Of a stretch of 64,000 nucleotides of DNA, positions 57,675 to 64,000 are shown in pieces. Every line of letters begins with the position of its first letter. The first letter of the stretch is position 1. A program made the translations under genes and the position numbers. The notes under the pieces were generated by a model that was not told the DNA's origin, ran no database searches, and saw nothing but the letters and a program-made list of their open reading frames with translations. The DNA comes from Rhizobium sp. ZPR4 (lineage in GTDB: Bacteria; Pseudomonadota; Alphaproteobacteria; Rhizobiales; Rhizobiaceae): positions 186,001 to 250,000 of the forward strand of contig NZ_CP157969.1 in assembly GCF_040215725.1 (NCBI RefSeq). The letters are read 5' to 3'.

Positions 57675-59846
57675 ATGGTCACTCGTGCGCAGCAAATTGG
57701 CGTCGTTATCGGCCTGGCCTTCGTCACGGCATTGACGATCCTGCGGGCAAGCGATCCTCCGTTGCTAAGGCTCGCCCGCGATTTGACATTCGACCAGTAT
57801 CAGCGCCTGGTGCCCCGGACGTTCGAGAACCAGCCTGTGCGGGTCGTCGACATAGACGAGGCGTCGCTGCGGGAGTTCGGTCAATGGCCCTGGCCAAGAA
57901 ACCGGATTGCTGCCCTTGTGGACAGGCTTTCCGATATGGGCGCGGCTGCTATCGCCTTCGATGTCCTCTTCGCCGAGCCCGACCGCCTGTCACCACGCAA
58001 TGTCGTTCGCGACGTCACCGGCGTTGCTCCCTCGCTGCTCGGCAATCTGCCGGATAATGATGAAATTTTTTCCCAATCGCTCGCGGGCAAGCCGGTGGTG
58101 CTGGGTTTCGGCCTCTCCAACGAGGGAAACTATCTGCCGCCGGTCAAGGCGGGCTTTGCCTATACCGGCGAAAGTCCTTTCGGAGCGCCGCCCGCGATCA
58201 AGGCCGCAACACCGCTGCAGCCGCAATTGGAAGCCAATGCCGCGGGCCTCGGCCATATCAGCCTTAATCCGGGTACATCATCGGCGGTGGTGCGCGCGGT
58301 TCCGCTTTTTCTCAGCGACGGCAAGCAGCTTTATCCCAGTCTAGCGCTTGAAGCGCTCCGTGTCGCGCAGGGAGCCTCCACCTACGTACTCGATGCGGCG
58401 CCAAACACGCCGAATACCCTCACCCGGGTCAAAATCGGCAATTTCGTGGTGCCTGTGACGGCGGCGGGAGAGCTCTGGCTCTATGTCAGCCCCGACACCG
58501 CGGAGCGGTATATTTCGGCAAGCAAGATACTCGCGACCGAAAGCCCCTCCTCCGATATCAGAACCGCCATCGAAGGCAGTATCGTCTTTGTTGGAACCTC
58601 CGCTTCCGGCCTCCAGGATGTCCGCACGACGGCCCTTGACGAGAATGTGCCGGGTGTCTCCATCCACGCGCAGATCGTCGAGCAGATCCTTTCAGGCCGC
58701 TTCCTTTCCCGGCCGGATTGGGCAGACGGGCTGGAAATCCTGTCCATCGCCGTCTTAGGCAGCCTTCTGGTGGTCGTCACCACCTTCGTCAATCCGGCCG
58801 CAGCCCTTGCCTGCGGCCTGTTGATTACGTTTTTTGCCCTTGTGGCCTCCTGGACTGCCTTTCTTTACGGGGGGCTTCTCTTCGACCCGCTGGCACCGAT
58901 CGTTTCGGGATCGATCACGCACTTCGCTGCAACGGCATTCCGCTTTCTCGTGACGGATCGGGAGCGGCGCGACGTGCGGCGGGCTTTCGGCCATTACCTC
59001 TCTCCATCGCTGCTTCATCGCATCGAGCATACGCGCAATGCTCTGCGTCTCGGAGGAGACGAACGCGAGCTGACGGTCATGTTCGTCGACGTGCGAAACT
59101 TTACCCAGATCAGCGAGGAGATGAGCCCGAGCGCCGTCGTCGCGTTTCTGAACACGCTGCTCGATGCGCTCAGCCACCATGTCATCGCCAATGACGGCAC
59201 GCTCGACAAATTCATCGGAGACTCGATCATGGCCTTCTGGAACGCTCCCGTCGATGTCTCCGATCATGCCGGCAAGGCCGTGCGTGCGGCTCTCGGCATG
59301 CGGGAAACTCTGGCCCGCCTCAATGGCAGCGATGCCTTCGGTTTCGGAGACGCGCGGCGGGTCGGAATAGGGATCGGCATCCACACGGGGCTTGCATGCG
59401 TCGGCAATATGGGGGCCGAGACCCGTTTCAATTACACGGCAGTCGGCGATGCCGTAAACATTGCCGCGCGCATCGAATCCGCCTGCAAGGATGTCAATTT
59501 CGACATTCTGGTGTCCGAACCGACGGCAGGCTCGCTACCCGATTGGGCTCTGCTCGAAGCAGGAGCGCTGACGCTGAAGGGTAAGAGTATGCGAACCAAA
59601 CTCTTTGCGGTGGTCGGCGACGAGCGCGTGGCGAGATCCGCCGGATTTGTCGAACTGCAGACTACGCACAGGCAGCTTGTCGCCGCCCTAAGGATACGCT
59701 CGACAAGCAGCCGCAAACTCATCAGCGCCGCCAAACTCAAGGCGCAAGCCGCGGCAACAGGACTATTGCAGGATTTTTACAGCCAGATCTCGCGCCGAGG
59801 CGGACACTTCGTCGACGAGACTGCGGACAAGGCCGCCGATATCTAG
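57675..59846 (+). CDS. CHASE2-domain class III adenylate/guanylate cyclase
   Basis: A 723-residue sensor cyclase. It has an N-terminal membrane helix, a periplasmic CHASE2 domain (about 35-320, with RVVDIDEASLREFGQWPWPR), a three-helix membrane block (about 345-420), and a cyclase domain (about 440-640). Catalytic features are visible: metal Asp in MFVDVRNFTQIS and KFIGDSIMAFWNAP, and NYTAVGDAVNIAARIE. Start: ATG at 57675 follows AAAGGGG; the frame is open upstream. It converges on a FecR-domain gene, a pairing seen repeatedly with CHASE2 cyclases. Confidence 0.92.
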   Translation: MVTRAQQIGVVIGLAFVTALTILRASDPPLLRLARDLTFDQYQRLVPRTFENQPVRVVDIDEASLREFGQWPWPRNRIAALVDRLSDMGAAAIAFDVLFAEPDRLSPRNVVRDVTGVAPSLLGNLPDNDEIFSQSLAGKPVVLGFGLSNEGNYLPPVKAGFAYTGESPFGAPPAIKAATPLQPQLEANAAGLGHISLNPGTSSAVVRAVPLFLSDGKQLYPSLALEALRVAQGASTYVLDAAPNTPNTLTRVKIGNFVVPVTAAGELWLYVSPDTAERYISASKILATESPSSDIRTAIEGSIVFVGTSASGLQDVRTTALDENVPGVSIHAQIVEQILSGRFLSRPDWADGLEILSIAVLGSLLVVVTTFVNPAAALACGLLITFFALVASWTAFLYGGLLFDPLAPIVSGSITHFAATAFRFLVTDRERRDVRRAFGHYLSPSLLHRIEHTRNALRLGGDERELTVMFVDVRNFTQISEEMSPSAVVAFLNTLLDALSHHVIANDGTLDKFIGDSIMAFWNAPVDVSDHAGKAVRAALGMRETLARLNGSDAFGFGDARRVGIGIGIHTGLACVGNMGAETRFNYTAVGDAVNIAARIESACKDVNFDILVSEPTAGSLPDWALLEAGALTLKGKSMRTKLFAVVGDERVARSAGFVELQTTHRQLVAALRIRSTSSRKLISAAKLKAQAAATGLLQDFYSQISRRGGHFVDETADKAADI

Positions 59847-59952
59847 CTGATTTTGCGTTTTACCTTTTTCAGGCAATCTCCGAGCCGCTCTATCTCGTTG
59901 TTTTCTCGCAATTCAGGACGGAAAGCCGCTGCACAGTTTTCCTGGAATTACC

Positions 59953-60981
59953 TTAGCGATGGTGATGTCCGCCGTCGTGATCGCCTTGATCATTATGATC
60001 ACCGTCATCGCCTTCATTGTCCTGGTCGCCTCGATGATGATCGCCCCATCCGTGCTCGCCTCTGCCATGATGACGGTCGTGATGCTTGCCATCATCGTCG
60101 TCATGCTTATCTGGTTTGTCGGGCGTGTTTGATGGATTTGGGACATTCGGCGTGGTGGGAGTTTCCGTCGGTGTCGCCGGCGTTTCCGTATGTGGCGAAT
60201 CCTGTGTGTTGGGTACGCTAGGCGTATCGGGCTGGGTCGGACTGGGATTATTCGCGGGAACGCTGCGTGGAGAGATCCCGTTGGGTTGGCCCCTCATCGC
60301 CGTCGACAGACCACAACCGCCGCCGCCGACAAAACCCATTCGTCCTGAAAGTTGCTGATCCCCGGACAGGAACGGCAGAGCCCGCTGGTTGCCCAGCGTT
60401 TTAAGAACGTCGCGATTGACCCGGCGAGGTTCGCTGATCTGACCGTTGCGTTTCGCAACGACGCAGTCGCATTGCTGTTTCAATTGCCTGCAGCCGCCTG
60501 CGCCGCAGAATTGCGCAGCGCCATTCAACAGAACGACAGCCGTCGTACCGTTGGCTCCGACATAAAAATCAAACGCGGTTCCGCGCACGCCGATCGTTCC
60601 GGCCGGCGTCACGATTTGATAGGCTGAGTGGCTCGAATTTCCGCTCATCCAGCGAAAACTGCCCTTTGCCGCATTTATGGTCAGCTTTTTCACTGCGCCC
60701 GAGTCATCGAAGACGAATTTGTCGATGGTAACGGACGATCCGGCTCCGACAGCGAGTCTGGTGCCGTCCCGAAATGTAAACTGTCCGAGGCCCGAAATCG
60801 AGGTGCGAATTTGCTCGTCCCGATGAACGGGATCATCGACCGCGAGCGGGCCGCCAGCACCCGTAACTTCGGTTTTAATCAACACCGCCTGGCCGACCTT
60901 CTCGGCGGCTTTCAAAGACAATGGTGCGAGCAGCATGGCGCTCAACACAACGGTCACGGCGTGACGGAAATAAAACACCAC
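59953..60981 (-). CDS. secreted FecR-domain protein with His/Asp-rich tail
   Basis: A 342-residue exported protein. A signal peptide (about 1-25, cleavage near LKA/AEKV) is followed by a FecR domain (about 30-165, with RTSISGLGQFTFRDGTRLAVG, split, and TPAGTIGVRGTAFDFYV). A Cys-containing segment (CGAGGCRQLKQQCDCV) and a Pro/Thr-rich linker lead to a C-terminal tail of His, Asp, Gly and Lys (about 290-342) that could bind metal ions. It lacks the cytoplasmic anti-sigma part of true FecR, so it is a periplasmic or surface FecR-like protein. It converges with the CHASE2 cyclase gene. Confidence 0.85.
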   Translation of the reverse strand: MVFYFRHAVTVVLSAMLLAPLSLKAAEKVGQAVLIKTEVTGAGGPLAVDDPVHRDEQIRTSISGLGQFTFRDGTRLAVGAGSSVTIDKFVFDDSGAVKKLTINAAKGSFRWMSGNSSHSAYQIVTPAGTIGVRGTAFDFYVGANGTTAVVLLNGAAQFCGAGGCRQLKQQCDCVVAKRNGQISEPRRVNRDVLKTLGNQRALPFLSGDQQLSGRMGFVGGGGCGLSTAMRGQPNGISPRSVPANNPSPTQPDTPSVPNTQDSPHTETPATPTETPTTPNVPNPSNTPDKPDKHDDDDGKHHDRHHGRGEHGWGDHHRGDQDNEGDDGDHNDQGDHDGGHHHR

Positions 60982-61348
60982 ACCCTCCCCAAGCTTATTT
61001 ATAATTTATCACAATATATTCTTGGATACAAATTACTATTTATAGTTCAAACTTCGTATATTTTTCTACTTTTGAATTAAAATTCGCCGAAACACGCACG
61101 CTTTCCACCAAAAGTATTATATACATATCTCCATAAAGAGAATTTATACAATAATTACAATGATGTGCATTACAGAATCTCTTCCTGGGCACTCGAAAAT
61201 GGAGTGACGACCACTCAAAATTGCTGAGCTCGAAGAATTTGAGGCAGGTTCCGTACCGGCGCGACATGCACCAGATGTCAGCAGGATACGTTTCTCAGTT
61301 GCATTAGAATTTCATATACACCAAATCGCTAGATGTCGTCACACTGTT
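60982..61348. other. AT-rich intergenic region
   Basis: 367 bases, clearly richer in A and T than the rest of the window (60990-61170). It lies between the start of the FecR-domain gene and the end of the LysR gene at 61349. No gene was recognised; the minus-strand frame at 61040-61267 has no support. Probably contains the promoter of the FecR-domain gene. Confidence 0.5.
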
Positions 61349-62263
61349 TCACTTAGATGCAGCATTCCGTCGCCTCTCGGCAGCCTGGATCATCTCGATG
61401 AATCTGCTTACCTTGGCGGGACGAAAGCGCGCGATCGGCAGTACCGCGTGAATGCCTCCAGCGGGCAGCGTCCACTCCGGAGCCAATCGCTGCAGGCGCC
61501 CGACCGCAATGTCGTCCACGACCATGTAGTCTGGAAACACCGAAACGCCCATGCCGGCCCTCACGCAGGCATAGGCGGACGGTGTCTTATCCGTCCGCAC
61601 GGCGGAACGCATCTCGACGATCTCGGACTGGCGGCCCTCTTTCGAAAATACCCAGCGCAAAGGCTGACGTAGCACCGCGTTTTCGATCCAGGGCAAGGCC
61701 GACACGTCGGACGGTTCCATGGTTTTGGGAAAGCTTGCCGCCAGCTTCGGTGTCGCCACAAGGTACTGCTGGAATGTGCCGAGACGCCTGGCCTTGTTGC
61801 TCATATCGGTCAGCCAGCCGACCCTGATCGCCAGATCCAGTTGACCATTGGCAAGATCAATGACGCTGTCGTCGAATATGAGATCGACGCGCATTTGCGG
61901 GAAGCGTTCGCGGTAGGCTGCAACCACGGATGCAACGACTGCGGCGCCATAATCCAATGGTGCGGTCAGCGTCAGCGTGCCGGTTGGCTCGCTCGCGTGA
62001 AGAGACATTTCTCCGTAGGCTGCTTCCGCCTCCCGCAGGATAATGATGCAGCGGTCGTAGAACACCCGACCCTCTTCCGTCGCATGCAGCCGCCGCGTCG
62101 TCCGCATCAGCAATGAAACGCCGAGCTCCTCCTCCAGCCGCGCCACCTGATGGCTGACCACGGCCTTGGCGACGCCAAGCCGCTCGCCGGCCGCGGTGAA
62201 CGACCCCGTCTCCACGACGGAGGTGAAGAAAACCAGCCTGTTGAGATTGAGAAGCTTGCTCAT
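61349..62263 (-). CDS. LysR-family regulator
   Basis: A 304-residue LysR-type regulator with an N-terminal HTH (FFTSVVETGSFTAAGERLGVAKAVVSHQVARLEEEL, split) and an effector domain containing GTLTLTAPLDYGAAVVASVV and LDLAIRVGWL. It is divergent from the DsbA-family gene (101-base gap) and likely controls it and the following MBL-fold gene. Effector unknown. Confidence 0.92.
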   Translation of the reverse strand: MSKLLNLNRLVFFTSVVETGSFTAAGERLGVAKAVVSHQVARLEEELGVSLLMRTTRRLHATEEGRVFYDRCIIILREAEAAYGEMSLHASEPTGTLTLTAPLDYGAAVVASVVAAYRERFPQMRVDLIFDDSVIDLANGQLDLAIRVGWLTDMSNKARRLGTFQQYLVATPKLAASFPKTMEPSDVSALPWIENAVLRQPLRWVFSKEGRQSEIVEMRSAVRTDKTPSAYACVRAGMGVSVFPDYMVVDDIAVGRLQRLAPEWTLPAGGIHAVLPIARFRPAKVSRFIEMIQAAERRRNAASK

Positions 62264-62364
62264 GCTATTGTCTGATTAATTCATACAGTCTGTATGATTG
62301 ATCGATATTTTTCAAAGTGGCAAGAGCTGAGATGATCTGGCCTCACGAACCGAGGATACAATCC

Positions 62365-63003
62365 ATGCTGGAATTGTCAGCCATCTATCTCTTCGACCCC
62401 TTATGCGGCTGGTGCTATGGCGCGAGCCCGATGATCGAGCGTCTGCGGCTGGCGGGCGTCGACGTCCACCTTCTTCCGACGGGTCTGTTTTCCGGAGCCG
62501 GCGCACGCGAGATGGATACCTCATTCGCGGCCTATGCCTGGTCGAACGATCAGCGCATCGAACGCCTGAGCGGCCAGCCGTTTTCCGAAGACTACCGCTC
62601 AAAGGTCTTGAACAAGAAAGGCTCGCTGTTCGATTCCGGCGCCGCCACGCTTGCCATCACGGCAGCGGGCCTTGCGGATCACCATAAGCGCTTCGATGCA
62701 CTGCGCCTCATCCAGCATGCCCGATATGTGACGGGGCTGGACATCACCAGCGTGGCTGTTCTCGCCGATTTGCTCTCCTCCGGAGGATTTGGTGAGGCTG
62801 CCCGCAACTTGACCGAGGGTTCCAGCGACTTGCTCGAGGCCAATCGGCAACTCGTGGCGAAGGGACAGGATCTATTCCGTCGACATGGTACGAATGGCGT
62901 TCCGGCCCTGGTGATCGAAAGAAGCGGCCATCAGCACCTTCTCGACGCGAGCGCTCTTTTCAGCAGCTATGAGAACCTCATGGCGCATCTCCAGGCAGTA
63001 TGA
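62365..63003 (+). CDS. DsbA-family (thioredoxin-fold) protein
   Basis: A 212-residue cytoplasmic DsbA/FrnE-like protein. The CxxC motif is in FDPLCGWCYGASPMIE (residues about 8-23), and the helical insert and C-terminal NGVPALVIERSG are family-like. There is no signal peptide. Start: ATG at 62365 after CGAGGA; upstream codons lack a site. Members include disulfide isomerases and 2-hydroxychromene-2-carboxylate isomerase relatives; the role here is unknown. Confidence 0.85.
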   Translation: MLELSAIYLFDPLCGWCYGASPMIERLRLAGVDVHLLPTGLFSGAGAREMDTSFAAYAWSNDQRIERLSGQPFSEDYRSKVLNKKGSLFDSGAATLAITAAGLADHHKRFDALRLIQHARYVTGLDITSVAVLADLLSSGGFGEAARNLTEGSSDLLEANRQLVAKGQDLFRRHGTNGVPALVIERSGHQHLLDASALFSSYENLMAHLQAV

Positions 63004-63028
63004 CCCCACAAACGACAAAGGAACCAGC

Positions 63029-63925
63029 ATGTTTACCAGACGCGATGTATTGAAACTTTCCCTGGCCGCCGGTGCCGTCTCGATCATTCCCCTCGCCGCC
63101 TCCCAGGCCGCAGGCTCGAAGCTCAACTGGCAATTCTTCCAGGCACCCGAGACAGGATTCCGCCGCACGCCGGTGCTGCTTACCGGCAAGAAGGAGGCGA
63201 TCCTTATCGACGGCGGCTTCACGCTTTCGGATGGCCACGCCGTCGCGGACGCCATCAAAGCAACGGGCAAGCGTCTGACCACCATCTATGTGAGCTGCAA
63301 CGATCCAGACTATTACTTCAGTCTCCGGCCGATCGTCGCCAACTTCCCCGATGCCAAGGTCATCGCCAAGCCCGTCACGGTTGCGGCCATCCATGCCAAC
63401 GTCGAAGGCAAGCTTGCCACCTGGGGACCGCAACTGAAGGAAAACGGTCCGCAGAAGCTTTCGGACGTTGTCATTCCGGCAGCCTCGGACTTGAAGGCAC
63501 TCGAACTCGACGGCGAGAAGATCGAAATCGTCGAAGTTCCAGACATGCATGATCGCCGCTACCTTTGGGTACCGTCACTCAAGGCCGTCTTTGGGGGCGT
63601 GCTCGTTTCCTCCGGGATTCACGTCTGGGTCGCCGACGAAGCCACGCCGGAAAAGCGACAGGCCTGGATCAAGGCCCTCGACGAAATTTCGGCTCGCAAG
63701 CCGAAGATCGTGATCCCTGCTCATCAAGCCGAAGGCGCGCCGCAGGGTCTCGAAGCCGTCAAGTTCACCCGCGACTATCTCGTCGCCTTCCATGAAGAGG
63801 AAGTGAAGGCCAAGGACAGCGCAGCTTTGATCGCGGCGATGACCAAGCGATATCCCAATCTCACCGACGTCGGGTCCCTCGAACTAGGCGCCAAGGTCGC
63901 AAAGGGCGAGATGAAGTGGGGATGA
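63029..63925 (+). CDS. exported MBL-fold protein with altered metal site
   Basis: A 298-residue protein with a Tat-like signal (MFTRRDVLKLSLAAGA, twin Arg, cleavage near SQA). The MBL fold is indicated by VLLTGKKEAILIDGGFTLSDG and a later segment (IVEVPDMHDRRYLWVPSLKAVFGGVL, split). The usual HxHxDH motif is replaced by SCNDPDYYFS at about residues 92-101, so the normal di-metal site is not preserved, although His at the VPDMHDRR position is kept. Translated 25 bases after the DsbA-family gene, so the two are probably co-expressed. Confidence 0.85.
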   Translation: MFTRRDVLKLSLAAGAVSIIPLAASQAAGSKLNWQFFQAPETGFRRTPVLLTGKKEAILIDGGFTLSDGHAVADAIKATGKRLTTIYVSCNDPDYYFSLRPIVANFPDAKVIAKPVTVAAIHANVEGKLATWGPQLKENGPQKLSDVVIPAASDLKALELDGEKIEIVEVPDMHDRRYLWVPSLKAVFGGVLVSSGIHVWVADEATPEKRQAWIKALDEISARKPKIVIPAHQAEGAPQGLEAVKFTRDYLVAFHEEEVKAKDSAALIAAMTKRYPNLTDVGSLELGAKVAKGEMKWG

Positions 63926-64000
63926 TCTGAGCCACAAGCGACAGTGACTGTTCATTTTTGGCGGTCGCCGTCGTTTGAACAATTTCACTGGCCTGCAGCC

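Noticed and set aside
56427..60981. FecI remnant and FecR-domain protein as a sigma/anti-sigma pair
   Set aside because: The FecR-like protein has a signal peptide and no cytoplasmic anti-sigma region, and the genes are separated by a complete cyclase gene.
61040..61267. 75-codon minus-strand frame in AT-rich DNA
   Set aside because: No ribosome-binding site or recognisable domain.

Overview
The window is high-GC, densely packed alphaproteobacterial DNA. Gene families and arrangements (ehu/eut ectoine catabolism with a MocR regulator, Stc/Gbc-type Rieske demethylase, many ABC importers, CHASE2 cyclase beside a FecR protein) point to Rhizobiales, most likely Rhizobium, Agrobacterium or Sinorhizobium. 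No rRNA, tRNA, CRISPR array, complete insertion sequence or replication gene was seen. The content is catabolic and transport-heavy, as on a chromid, megaplasmid or accessory chromosomal region (inference).

Layout. 1-4651: a peptide/opine-type ABC importer (binding protein cut by the window edge, two permeases, two ATPases). 4738-5131: a possible micro-membrane protein and a small lipoprotein. 5365-11955: an ECF-type importer (S, fused double ATPase, T) with two paralogous phosphoribosyltransferases, a LysR regulator, a possible leader peptide, and a DUF3846-like gene that shares an upstream element with the second phosphoribosyltransferase. 12150-14498: a chemoreceptor. 15021-27531: an ectoine catabolic locus, asnC-ssd-atf-enuR on + converging on eutB-eutC-doeA(eutD)-doeB(eutE)-ehuB-ehuC-ehuD-ehuA on -. 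27805-29827: a DUF3422 protein and a VOC protein. 29848-38121: a branched-chain keto acid / acyl-CoA operon (E3, E2, E1-beta, E1-alpha, acyl-CoA dehydrogenase, thiolase, SDR), with a divergent AraC regulator ending at 39193.

39266-47952: an onium-compound demethylation cluster with a LysR regulator, Rieske oxygenase and reductase, an M24-fold protein strikingly like the DMSP lyase DddP, a glutathione-dependent formaldehyde-activating protein, an OYE-type demethylase and a TetR regulator. 48159-52713: an amino-acid ABC importer with a DadA-like oxidase and a divergent GntR regulator. 53079-55043: a GGDEF-EAL protein. 55115-56940: decayed remnants of an AbiE toxin-antitoxin pair fused to a frameshifted FecI-like sigma factor. 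57675-60981: a CHASE2 adenylate cyclase converging on a FecR-domain secreted protein with a His/Asp-rich tail. 61349-63925: a LysR regulator diverging from a DsbA-family protein and a secreted MBL-fold protein without the usual metal-ligand motif.

How it fits together. Several units pair an importer with the enzymes that first attack the imported solute: ECF importer plus phosphoribosyltransferases (trap a base as its nucleotide), Ehu importer plus ectoine hydrolase, deacetylase, transaminase and dehydrogenase (ectoine to aspartate), and the Rieske/OYE/Gfa set (strip N-methyl groups, detoxify formaldehyde). Inverted repeats in the gaps before enuR, asnC, eutB, the OYE/TetR pair and the ABC/GntR pair suggest each unit has local control.
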